In this document: piece by piece, positions 20,324 to 29,716 of the stretch
Layout: each line of letters starts with the position of its first letter
How positions within the stretch are numbered: position 1 is the stretch's first letter
Assembly (NCBI GenBank): GCA_038087015.1
Contig: JASBNA010000033.1
Span: forward strand, 452,863 to 516,862
From: Cerrena zonata
Taxonomy: Eukaryota; Basidiomycota; Agaricomycetes; Polyporales; Cerrenaceae
DNA: 64,000 nucleotides
Reading direction: 5' to 3'
Made by a program: the position numbers and the translations under genes
Notes under the pieces: generated by a model
Database searches by the model: none
Told to the model about the DNA's origin: nothing
Seen by the model: the letters and a program-made list of their open reading frames with translations, nothing else

Positions 20324-20559
20324 AAACACGCCTCAATTCAATAAAACCGGGTATGGGTTATTGAATTAGTCCAACATTCCCAATAGCGAGATTATTGGAG
20401 CGTACATAAAGTAAGGGGCAAAGAGTAAGTTATCACGATAATGTGAACGGCAACCATACTTGTGCCTATATGGTATACACTGCCTTGTAGTATAGACCCT
20501 AATTAGATAAGACTAACACGATTAAATAATTGACGATGTAACGGTAGATAATCCGAGAA

Positions 20560-20716
20560 TGTTATACAAAAGGTTATACAAAATGCTCTACCAAAAGTAT
20601 ACAAAATGCTTAACAAAAGGTATACAAAATGCTTAACAAAAGGTATGCAAAATGCTAAACAAAAGGTATCCAAACAAAAGGCATACAAAATGTTATTGAA
20701 AAGGTTATAGAAAATG
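20560..20716. repeat. TATACAAAATGCT tandem array
   Basis: About eight degenerate copies of a 17-23 bp unit with the core GGTATACAAAATGC and linker TTAACAAAA. Some copies have TTATAC, CATAC or ATCC variants. Noncoding; no frame is preserved across unit changes on the plus strand. Confidence 0.88.
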
Positions 20717-21185
20717 TTAATTTACTAGACCATGCATTTAATCGTCAAATAGGAAATACCAAACTCTATTGGGATTAAACGTCATTAACCAGCCATTCTC
20801 AAAATGGTCATTACACCATACAGATCATCCAATAGATTTAATCCATTATACATTGATTAAACTTTGTCGAGACGAAAAACAATAGTTGACGGCCTCAATC
20901 ACTAAGTTAAAAACCACATACCAATTTTGAAAATCAAAATAAAAAGGAAAGTTAAAGGCATCGACTCTCTCAAGTGATGCTTTCAACGAGAAATCGATAT
21001 GGCACAATGTACCATGTACCAATTCGTAACAATTAGTCAGGCAACAGAATACTTACATGTCCCACAAAATGGTCTTACATCAATCGTGTGGGTTTAAGCT
21101 TTGTTACTTTGTTACTTAATCTATACAATAGCTTATTATTACTAGGTTTAAAAAACAAACGAACCAAACAAACCGAAAAAAAAAA

Positions 21186-21244
21186 ATGATTTTTTTGATT
21201 TTATTTCTTTTAACATACATCTAATCATGATGTTGTTACGTTGA
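21186..21244 (+). promoter_or_regulatory. Two possible uORFs in the cyclin leader
   Basis: ATG at 21186 encodes 12 residues and stops at 21224. ATG at 21227 encodes 5 residues (MMLLR) and stops at 21244. A third short frame starts at 21446 and encodes 16 residues. Whether they lie in the mRNA depends on the transcription start. uORF control of S. cerevisiae CLN3 is established; here it is inference. Confidence 0.35.
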
Positions 21245-21718
21245 AGGAACAAAAACAAAAAATTCTGCCAAATATATATTTAATTAGTTTCCTTTCTCTT
21301 ACTTTTAATTCAACACCTTTAAGTATATCTACGAACGTTCTTTTTTTTGGTGTTTTTTTTCTTTTTTTTTTTTTTTTTTTTGGCAGGTTTTTTTTTTATA
21401 ACTATCATAAGCTTTTAAAAAAAAAAACTTATTTCGATCTTGTATATGATATATATGATAAAACTGCTAGGAATTGAATATTGGGGGTTTTTTTAAAAAA
21501 TTATATTCTAGATATTCTTAGTTATTGCATTTTCTTTTCTTCTTTCAGGTTATTACTTCATTTCTAACTAATACACTTTCTTTTACAACCGTTTTACCGT
21601 TTTTTACAACCGTTTTCTTTCATTTTTTTTTTTCATTCATTTTACTTTTTCACTTTCTTTTTTCATTCTTATTTTATTTCAATTTTACAGCTATTTGGTG
21701 GGACTTTTTACTTCAATA

Positions 21719-23230
21719 ATGTTTGACATACCGAAATATCAAAATAACCCAGTTGGTTATAAATATAATGCCGTTGCTCAATTTGAAAATGATTTTATTA
21801 AAATTAATCAATATGAATATCCCAATGAATTATATAAACTGGAATTACAACAACATGATAAGTCATTGAAAGAATATGATTTAGAGATTTATCAAACTTT
21901 TTTAGAAAGTTTAGAAATGAACAAACCAAATATTGAATTATATAAACAACAACCATACTTGACTTTTTCAATTAGATTGAAATTAATTGACTTTTTATTG
22001 AAAATGTCAATTAGATTGAAGATATTACCATTTGTTTTTTATAAAGCAGTTAAAATATTCGATAGATATTGTTCTAAAAGAATTGTTTTATTAGATCAAT
22101 CCCAGTTAATTATAACAACTTGTTTATGGATTGCATCGAAATTACAAGGTGGTAATAATCATTTTATTAATTTGAATAATTTAGATAAAGTTAATTCAAT
22201 TAAATCAATCAATGATTTAGGATATGGTTCTGGTGGTAAATTTAAAGGTCCAACTGAAAGATTTAGATTACCAAAATTACATGAATTAGTTAAATTATGT
22301 GGTGCTAAATGTAAATATGATCAAGGAATGTTTAAACAAATGGAATTACATGTTTTATCAACTTTAGATTGGAATTTTAATGATCCTTCAATTGAAGAAT
22401 TTTTAATTCAAAGTAATGATTTTAATTTAATTAAAGAAAATGAATTTTTCAAAATTAAAGAATTTTTAAGTTATATTTCATTATACTCCTACGAATTGAT
22501 TGACATAAGTATAATTGAATTATCCAAAGTCATCATTGATTTAATCAATGAAACTCTCAATTTAGATTATAATGATCATTTCCATCAAAAAATTAACTAC
22601 GCATTATTAAATGAAAAAAATTTTAAAATTGACCAAAATAAATATAACTTCATAAAGAAAAATTTAATCAAATCAATTTTGAACTCTTCAGAATTCATCC
22701 TTAAATTATTTAATTCAAGAGGTCCTCAACAATTTTTTTATTCCATCTTATCAATTTATAAATTTCCAAATCAATCCAAATTAAATACTCCTCCTTCTTC
22801 AAACACTTCCTATAATTTTCAGTCCCCAACCTCTACCCCATCAAATCAAGGAGTCGCAGGGGTAGTTGTATCAAATCATCAGACTCATCATCTTCCTACA
22901 GTAAGTCCTCAACCTATTTTTAAACCAGTAGTTTTACAAAACTTACTGAAGTTTAGTCCTTCGGTTGATTTACCTTCAAATGCGAGTATAAATTATAATA
23001 ATCAGCAACAATTCATCCATCCCCATTATTCTTATGCAAATAAATTCAATATCCAAAATAATACTAGCCAAACTAGTTTAAATTCCTCCATTTCTTCAGT
23101 TAAAGATCATGACTACAATCTGATCTTCGAATACGATCCTAGAAAATTGGGGATATCAACCCCTCTAAGTGATGAAGAATCACCAATGTTACCCTTAGTT
23201 AAACCAGTACAAAACGTTCATTCCCACTAG
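21719..23230 (+). CDS. CLN3: G1 cyclin of the CLN family, CLN3-like
   Basis: G1 cyclins activate Cdc28/Cdk1 at Start. The frame opens earlier, but the first plausible ATG is 21719 ('MFDIPKYQNNPVGYKYN'), giving 503 residues. A cyclin box spans about 75-220 with 'FSIRLKLIDFLLKMSIRLKI', 'VFYKAVKIFDRYCSKR' and 'ITTCLWIASKLQGG'. An insert (about 140-175) interrupts the box, followed by 'LHELVKLCG', 'MELHVLSTLDWNFNDPS' and a helical second fold. The Ser/Pro/Asn/Gln-rich tail (from about 355) resembles a degradation-prone region. The long leader with upstream short frames recalls CLN3. Choice among Cln paralogues (CLN3, CCN1, HGC1 in Candida) is not certain. Confidence 0.7.
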   Translation: MFDIPKYQNNPVGYKYNAVAQFENDFIKINQYEYPNELYKLELQQHDKSLKEYDLEIYQTFLESLEMNKPNIELYKQQPYLTFSIRLKLIDFLLKMSIRLKILPFVFYKAVKIFDRYCSKRIVLLDQSQLIITTCLWIASKLQGGNNHFINLNNLDKVNSIKSINDLGYGSGGKFKGPTERFRLPKLHELVKLCGAKCKYDQGMFKQMELHVLSTLDWNFNDPSIEEFLIQSNDFNLIKENEFFKIKEFLSYISLYSYELIDISIIELSKVIIDLINETLNLDYNDHFHQKINYALLNEKNFKIDQNKYNFIKKNLIKSILNSSEFILKLFNSRGPQQFFYSILSIYKFPNQSKLNTPPSSNTSYNFQSPTSTPSNQGVAGVVVSNHQTHHLPTVSPQPIFKPVVLQNLLKFSPSVDLPSNASINYNNQQQFIHPHYSYANKFNIQNNTSQTSLNSSISSVKDHDYNLIFEYDPRKLGISTPLSDEESPMLPLVKPVQNVHSH

Positions 23231-24002
23231 CCTGGAGTAGGACTCTCTTCCATTTTTTTTGCTGTTTTTTCTGTTTTTCTGTGTTTTTCTTTTTTTTTTT
23301 CGCAGCATTCTTTTTTTCCCGTTTGCCTTTTATCGTTATTCGTTTATTGTTTCTACTCATTACTAGTGCTACTAGTCCTTACTTAAAAAATGGAAAAAAA
23401 TTCAAAAGACTACCTTTCACAAAAAACCATAAAAAAAAAAAAAACTCTTCCTGTTCTCTAAAAGCATTTTTTTTGATAATACCTTATATATACCTTTAAA
23501 TAACCTCTACATAATACCTCAAAATGTATTTAAACAATTGAGTGCCTTTCTGATCTTGTAAGGCGTGCCGCTGCGTCGTTTTCTGCTGTGTTTTTTTGCT
23601 GCTTCCGCTGGGTTTAAACAATGCAGGTACTAGTACGTGCGCAACCTGCAAATACCGCAGCTAACATGTAGACCGTGCGCACGGTAACATGCAAATGCCG
23701 CGGGCAACCCGCAAACAAGAAAAGCCACAAGATGCGCTTTGCAACCTGCAGAACACCGATTGCAACCTGCAAATTCTCTCAGAGATAAACTGCATTTTTG
23801 TAACCTGTAAGAAGCCAGGAACAACCTGCAAATGAGTATAACCTGCAAAACAAAACAAAAAATACAACCTGCAAATGGTGAAAAACACCCGCACACCAGT
23901 GAACACGCAATGGTAGTGTCCCCTGCTACACACTGCCTACATCAAAAGATGGAACTTCCAAAAAAAAACTAAACAACTACCCGTTCTTTTCATTAATCCA
24001 AA
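23231..24002. other. Intergenic cyclin / ROT1
   Basis: First half is T-rich 3' region of the cyclin gene. Second half is locally GC-richer and holds the AACCTGCAAAT array (23641-23878). ROT1 starts 124 bp after the array. Frames of 88-90 codons on the minus strand here run through the array and are not called. Confidence 0.6.
23641..23878. repeat. Interspersed AACCTGCAAAT motif array upstream of ROT1
   Basis: Nine copies of an 11-12 bp motif (CAACCTGCAAAT, with AACATGCAAAT, AACCCGCAAAC, AACCTGTAAGA variants), all in the same orientation, at irregular spacing of about 10-45 bp. The spacers are unrelated to each other, so this looks more like a binding-site cluster than a simple tandem duplication. 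Confidence 0.88.
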
Positions 24003-24737
24003 ATGTTTTTACATCAGTTGGTATTACAAATTTGCATCTTATCCCAGATAGTCTTATGTGCCCCCAGTAAAAAAGAGTTGGTGGGGACCTGGTCGTCAAA
24101 ATCAAACACTGTTTTCACCGGACCGGGATTTTATGACCCAGTTGATGAATTGATTATCGAACCAGATTTACCCGGTATATCTTATTCTTTCACCGAAGAT
24201 GGCCATTTTGAAGAAGCGTTATACCGTATCACTTCCGATCCTCAAAATCACTCTTGCGCTGTTGCTTCCATAACTTATCAACACGGTACTTATGATTTAT
24301 TATCAAATGGTTCGTTAATCTTAACTCCCATTGCTGTGGATGGTAGACAGTTATTGAGTGATCCTTGTAATGGAGACAGTGCCACCCACTCTTCGTATAC
24401 TAGATATCTTCAAAAAACTTGGTTTAAAGCTTTCAGAGTCTATTTAAATGATTATCATGGTAGATACACTTTACAATTATACCAATTTGATGGTTCTCAA
24501 ATGCAACCGTTATTCTTGGCTTACAAACCTCCTTTAATGTTACCCACTTATGCATTAAACCCAACCGATAAAGCTTCAGAAACAAAATCAAGCTTAAGAA
24601 AAAGAGTTAAAAGATCTTTGGAAAATCAATACAGAACTACCGCAGTTAGATCGTCAAGTCACGATAACTACGATTTCTTCTGGTGGACCGCAGTGGCCTC
24701 TATTGGAATTGGTTCTTCAATTCTCTTCTTACGTTAA
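24003..24737 (+). CDS. ROT1: ER chaperone Rot1
   Basis: Rot1 is an essential ER membrane chaperone for glycoprotein folding, beta-1,6-glucan synthesis and cell-wall integrity. The 244-residue product has a signal peptide (1-19, 'LVLQICILSQIVLCA'). The family signatures are 'ELVGTWSSKSNTVFTGPGFYDPVDELIIEPDLPGISYSFTEDG' (given by position about 25-65), 'EEALYRITSDPQNHSCAVA' and 'TWFKAFRVYLNDYHGRYTLQLYQFDGS'. A C-terminal membrane span ends the protein (about 225-242). Conserved Cys residues lie in the lumenal part. Length matches yeast Rot1 (256). Confidence 0.96.
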   Translation: MFLHQLVLQICILSQIVLCAPSKKELVGTWSSKSNTVFTGPGFYDPVDELIIEPDLPGISYSFTEDGHFEEALYRITSDPQNHSCAVASITYQHGTYDLLSNGSLILTPIAVDGRQLLSDPCNGDSATHSSYTRYLQKTWFKAFRVYLNDYHGRYTLQLYQFDGSQMQPLFLAYKPPLMLPTYALNPTDKASETKSSLRKRVKRSLENQYRTTAVRSSSHDNYDFFWWTAVASIGIGSSILFLR

Positions 24738-24899
24738 TTCTTGTATTAATATATTCATTCATATTTATAAATGTATTTTGTAGTCTAGTTTTATATATAG
24801 ATATATTTTTTTGTAGTGCGCGAATCATACTCCCACTATTTTAAAATGAGTGGGTCACTGATAACGTATAAACCGCCACCATCTTGTTCTTTATCGATA

Positions 24900-27083
24900 A
24901 TGTCTTGGTTTAGTGGGAATTCAATTCCAGTTACTGAATTGGACTCGAAGATTATCGAAGCCACTTCAGAATCAATCCCCAATGGTGAAATCGATATTTC
25001 AATTGCTCTAGAAATCACCGATTTAATTAGAAGTAGAAAGTTACCCCCAAAACAATGTATGAGAGGTTTAAAGAAAAGATTAACTAATACTTATAATAAT
25101 CCTAACTTAATCACTTCTACCCTTAAATTAATCGATCTATGTATTAAAAATGGTGGTTATCATTTCTTGGTGGAAATTTCTTCAAAAGAATTTATCGATT
25201 ATTTAATTGATTATATCTTTAAAATTCATTATAATACTAAAGATTTTAAAGTCCAATCAAATAATTCAAAATTGGCCGTTGGTGAATTAATATTGAAATC
25301 ATTAAAAGAATGGAGCTTCTATTTCCAAAATAATTTACAATTAAATTACGTTGAAAAAATTTATAAATCTTTACTTAATCAAGGTTTCCATTTCGAAGAT
25401 TTAGATCCAAATTTAAATCAATTATCTTCGAACTTCATCGACCTGGAGGCCCCTCCGGACTGGGTCGATAATGATGAATGCATGATTTGCTACGACGCTT
25501 TTTCAGTCTTGAATAGAAAACATCATTGTCGTTCTTGTGGAGGCGTTTTCTGCTCAAAACATAGTCTGCATTCAATCCCCTTGGTTCATTTGGGTCTTTT
25601 AGAACCGGTTAGGGTTTGTGATAATTGTTATGAAAAAATTAAATCGAAAAATTCCGGCAATTTACAAAAAATTCAAAATAATAATAATACTAATAACAAT
25701 CGTTCGGTTGATTTAGAAAATGATGAAGACGAACAACTTAGAAAAGCAATTGAATTGAGTTTAAAAGAGTCAGGTCAACAAGTAGCTGCTCCTGCTCCGG
25801 CTCCGGCTCCTGCTCCTCCTTCCCCTCCTCAACCTCAAGATGATGAGTCCGAAGAAATGAAAGCTGCAATTGCTGCTAGTTTAAAAGAATTTGAAGCTCA
25901 AGAAAAATTACATAAACAACATGTTGAACAAGAAACTTATTTGAAGAACCAACCTCAACCTCAACCGGCTTCAGATTTTTATGCTAATATACCTTTTGAT
26001 AATAAACCTCAACAAAATGTTCAGCAACAACAAGCTCAACAAGCTCAACAAGTTCAACAATTTCAACAATTTCAACCACAGCAGCCACAACAACCCATGT
26101 CAGAACAACCTACGAAACCCCAAGTTGAAGATTTAACCCAACAAGAAGAAGAATCCATCAATTTATTCATTACTTTAATGAATAATACTAAAAATGATGC
26201 ATCAAAACAAAATAATATCATTTATGATCGTAATTTAAGTGAATTACATAATAAAGTCATTCAATTAAAACCAAAATTAAATAAGTCATTAAGATTGTCA
26301 ATTGAAAGATATGATCATTTCCTCGAATTGAACAATAAAATCTCAACCATTACCAGATTATATGACCAATTTTTAGAATCAAAATTGAACCAAGCTTATA
26401 ATAATCATTATATCTCCAATTATCCTCCTCAGCAATCTCAACAACCAACCGGTCAAAGATTACCACCTCAGCAAACAAACCCTTACGCTGCTCCATATCC
26501 TTTGGAAGAACTGAAATCTCAAAATTCTCTAATGAATTCTCCCCCAAATCATACATTACCTACTCAACCCTCTTCATTTTATCCAAATTCTCAACAAGGT
26601 AATCCCAGTTACCCATCTAACTCTTCAATCCCAACTCCTTTTGATTCTAATGATCATGAGTACAATCAAGAAAAACAACAATCTGCATACCCTTCGTATC
26701 CTACTGCTCCCTCGTACCCTCCCGAAGACAGTGAGAGCAACGAAGAAAGTGATAATGAAAGCGTTGAATCTAGATACCCAGTCTTACCTGGACATGATCA
26801 AAATACCGACCCTTCCCAATTACCAAATTCAGACCCTTCCCAATTATCAAACACCTCTGCCCCCATCGATAGCCAACCTCAAAGAGTCCATTCAGTAAAC
26901 ACAAGGTATCCTCCAATTGAAAGAATCGATTCAGAATTCAGCCAAGTTTCATCTCCTATAAATAACCTACAACAAGAGTTACCGTCAGTGCCCCATTTCG
27001 ACCAACCTCTTCTGCATTCAAGAACCTCAAGTTCTGCTACAAGTAAACATCGTGTCGAACCTGAACCGTTGATTGAATTATAG
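24900..27083 (+). CDS. VPS27: ESCRT-0 subunit Vps27
   Basis: Vps27 recognises ubiquitinated cargo on endosomes, binds PI3P and recruits clathrin and ESCRT-I. I start at 24900 ('MSWFSGN'), which matches the family start; the longer frame begins at a GTG (24816) and an ATG at 24846 would add 18 residues. The 727-residue product has a VHS domain (about 10-150), a FYVE finger (about 190-250, 'CMICYDAFSVLNRKHHCRSCGG'), two UIMs ('DEQLRKAIELSLKESG' and 'EEMKAAIAASLKEFE'), a helical Hse1-binding region (about 405-500), a Pro/Gln/Ser-rich tail with repeated NSDPSQL-type units, and a terminal LIEL clathrin box. Confidence 0.96.
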   Translation: MSWFSGNSIPVTELDSKIIEATSESIPNGEIDISIALEITDLIRSRKLPPKQCMRGLKKRLTNTYNNPNLITSTLKLIDLCIKNGGYHFLVEISSKEFIDYLIDYIFKIHYNTKDFKVQSNNSKLAVGELILKSLKEWSFYFQNNLQLNYVEKIYKSLLNQGFHFEDLDPNLNQLSSNFIDLEAPPDWVDNDECMICYDAFSVLNRKHHCRSCGGVFCSKHSLHSIPLVHLGLLEPVRVCDNCYEKIKSKNSGNLQKIQNNNNTNNNRSVDLENDEDEQLRKAIELSLKESGQQVAAPAPAPAPAPPSPPQPQDDESEEMKAAIAASLKEFEAQEKLHKQHVEQETYLKNQPQPQPASDFYANIPFDNKPQQNVQQQQAQQAQQVQQFQQFQPQQPQQPMSEQPTKPQVEDLTQQEEESINLFITLMNNTKNDASKQNNIIYDRNLSELHNKVIQLKPKLNKSLRLSIERYDHFLELNNKISTITRLYDQFLESKLNQAYNNHYISNYPPQQSQQPTGQRLPPQQTNPYAAPYPLEELKSQNSLMNSPPNHTLPTQPSSFYPNSQQGNPSYPSNSSIPTPFDSNDHEYNQEKQQSAYPSYPTAPSYPPEDSESNEESDNESVESRYPVLPGHDQNTDPSQLPNSDPSQLSNTSAPIDSQPQRVHSVNTRYPPIERIDSEFSQVSSPINNLQQELPSVPHFDQPLLHSRTSSSATSKHRVEPEPLIEL

Positions 27084-27777
27084 AACAATAGGCATTTAAA
27101 TTTGCTTTTTATAGTAACTTCAAATAAAAGGACCTTTTCATATGAGTTTTCCCTTGCGGTATTTTCAATTGGAATCTACAATTGATCAATTGAGGTTCGT
27201 CTTGTAAAATTCGCTCATCAACAAACTAACCACTACTGTAAATCCCTCATTCACTCTCCTACTGTTGTTGTTAAGAACATTTTTTTTTTTTTTCTTATGT
27301 AGCAAACAATTTTTTTTTTCAGACATGAAAATTTTGAGTGAAAAAAAATTGAGCTGAATCACTTTCAGTATTTGCTTCTTATTGATTTAATCATTACCAC
27401 TGGCGTATTTAGATAAATACCTCAACTTCCATTGAATTAGTTTCGAGTAATTCGTTCCTTTGATCTTATTATACTTTAATAAGTCAAAAATAAATTCCTG
27501 CCCTTTATAAGTTTCTAATTTTCTACGAGAGCTGCCGCTTGAAGTCCGATAATATAACTTACTCACCAATACCGTGAGTAATTCTTTCCACCCTCTTTTA
27601 AAATCCCTTGAACTATTTATACGTTTGCCCTTTCCATTAATTGAAAACCATTTGTGTGTGGGTAATTTGCTATATAAACTAAGTGATTGAATTCCAACAA
27701 GAAGCGAAAAGCAAACTCTTAATATTAAGAATACATTAGTCTAATTACACACTCATAGAGATAAGAATTTCCAAGTT
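27084..27777. other. Intergenic VPS27 / SPE1
   Basis: About 700 bp: VPS27 3' region with T and A runs, then the SPE1 promoter with TATATAAA at 27671-27678, 100 bp before the ATG. A minus-strand frame open from about 27736 to 27387 lacks any ATG and is not called. Confidence 0.5.
27671..27678 (+). promoter_or_regulatory. TATA box of SPE1
   Basis: TATATAAA 100 bp upstream of the start at 27778; the only good TATA in this promoter. Confidence 0.5.
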
Positions 27778-29150
27778 ATGACCCCATCTATTGAAGTTTT
27801 CCAGGATGATTCGAGACAATTTTTAGAATCTAATTTTATTGATCATCCGATCAAAAATTCTGAGACAACTATCAAGGTCAATAAAGATGTACAAGCCAAC
27901 CAACCAAGTACTTACTTGGTTGGAGAAGCATTGTTGAACCACATTGCACTATTGATCATGATATTTGTGAAGCTGGTGAGGAGGATTCATTTTTCGTTGC
28001 AGATATGGGTGAAGTTTATCGTTCTTTTTTAACTTGGAAGAATAATTTACCACAAGTTCAACCATATTATGCCGTTAAATGTAATACTGATAGAAAAGTT
28101 ATCGAATTGTTAGGTAACTTAGGAGTTAATTTTGATTGTGCTTCAAAAAATGAAATTGATACTGTTTTAAACTTGGGTTTTGATGCTAATCGAATCATCT
28201 ATGCCAATCCTTGTAAAACCAATTCTTTTATTAGACATTCACAAGAGTCCAAAGTTAATTTGACAACTGTTGATAATTGTCAAGAATTATTGAAGTTAAA
28301 GAAATTTCACCCAAGCTGTGATATTTTAATTCGTATCGCAACCGATGATGAAACTGCTCAATGTAGATTATCAACTAAGTTTGGATGTTCAGTCAATGCC
28401 GCATTGGCTGATTTATTACCAATGGCTAAAGAATTAAATTTGAATGTTAAAGGTGTTGCATTCCATGTTGGGTCTGGTGCAAAAGATTTAACTTCAATTT
28501 TCAAAGCAATCAGAGATTCAAAAAAAATATTTGATATTGCTATTAATCAATTTGAATTTGATATGTCAATTTTAGACATTGGTGGTGGATTTGAACATGA
28601 ATCTTTCAATGAATCATCAAAAATGGTTACTCAATCTTTAAATCAATTTTTCCCAGGTGATTTTATCAAAAAACATCAAATTAAGTTGATTGCTGAACCA
28701 GGTAGATTCATGGTTGCAAATGCTTTCACCTTGGCAACTCATGTCATTGCTCGTAGAGATTTATCCAATGAAATTAAATCGACTACTAATATCGAAGCAA
28801 TGATTTATATTAATGATGGTGTTTATGGTAATTTGAATTGTATTTTATTCGATCATTATAATCCAATTCCATACGTATTAACCCATAGAAACAAATCATA
28901 TTTTGGATTTGAAAACGATGCCAATGGAAAGGGCAATCATCGTTTTTCAATTTGGGGCCCAACTTGTGATGGTTTAGATTGTGTTTCTAATGATTCTAAT
29001 TTAATGGCTAATGTTGAGGTCGGTGATTGGTTATACTTCCCAAAACTTGGTGCCTATACCTCAACCGCCGCTACTTCTTTTAATGGTTTCAAAGCAGTGG
29101 CTCATACCATTTATGTTAGCTCTGAAGACCTTTCAGATTATGGTTTTTGA
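27778..29150 (+). CDS. SPE1: Ornithine decarboxylase, with one apparent frameshift
   Basis: This PLP enzyme makes putrescine from ornithine, the first step of polyamine synthesis. Two frames are needed. The first (27778-27945, 'MTPSIEVFQDDS...YLVGEALLNHI') ends at conserved N-terminal sequence. The second resumes one base back at about 27945 with 'CTIDHDICEAGEEDSFFV' and runs to 29150. One base seems missing near 27945. Everything else is intact: PLP Lys in 'YYAVKCNTD', 'FHVGSGAKD', 'LDIGGGFEHE', 'AEPGRFMVANAFTLATHVIA' and the catalytic Cys in 'GPTCDGLDC'. The joined length (about 458) is normal. A sequencing or assembly error, or a recent single-base mutation, is likelier than a regulated shift, as no slippery heptamer is present. 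Confidence 0.88.
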
Positions 29151-29716
29151 TCAATTAATACTCAATCTTTCTATATTTTTTTACCCTTGTTGCACCAATT
29201 TCATCAATGTTTACTCTATATATAACTGCTACGTATTTTCCATAGTAATTCATGGTAATTCAAGCTGTTTCAAGCTGTTTCCCAATCATTCCCAGTAAGT
29301 TCTATTAGTAGTATGAGGTCCAAGTCTAGATTCTGAGTTTTTCGTGCACTAATGAAAATGTACGGTCTAGAGTCAATCGGGAAAAAAACAAAAAAAGATG
29401 ATTAAAAAAGAATCATCATCCTTCACACGAATGATTCACTGATACTTTGCAAAACACAGGGTAAACCCACCACGACAGTGAGCTTTAACGTTATTATACC
29501 CAGCTACATCAGCGTTGATCTAATTTCCAGGCCGGCTCAAGTCTACTATTGTGTTGCAACGCGCTCAAACGTCTTAACAATATAAATTGGTTGCCACGTC
29601 CATCTATTTGATTACCGATTAGTTTAAACAACAACATCATCAACATTGGAAAAACTGGTTGAATTCATCTCCATAACTCTTAACTGTTTTATTTATTGAA
29701 AGGAAAAAGAAGCAAA
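29151..29716. other. Intergenic SPE1 / CNA1
   Basis: 566 bp. A short TTCAAGCTG duplication occurs near 29258-29280. The rest is the calcineurin promoter and leader; nothing else recognised. Confidence 0.45.

Larger units (their letters stand above)
20092..21718. other. Long divergent intergenic region upstream of the G1 cyclin
   Basis: 1.6 kb without a convincing gene. Contents: a 24-bp direct repeat near 20276-20323, a TATACAAAATGCT array (20560-20716), about 450 bp of unremarkable sequence, and from about 21170 a pyrimidine-rich leader with long T runs (21341-21400, 21560-21690) and short ATG frames upstream of the cyclin. Confidence 0.6.

Noticed and set aside
27387..27736. Minus-strand frame of about 116 open codons upstream of SPE1
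   Set aside because: No ATG anywhere in the frame, no branch point or acceptor for a spliced version, and it covers the SPE1 TATA box. A few frames this long are expected by chance in AT-rich DNA.
27900..27960. Programmed frameshifting in SPE1
   Set aside because: Programmed shifts are known in the antizyme gene, not in ornithine decarboxylase, and no slippery heptamer or downstream structure is evident. A one-base sequence change is simpler.
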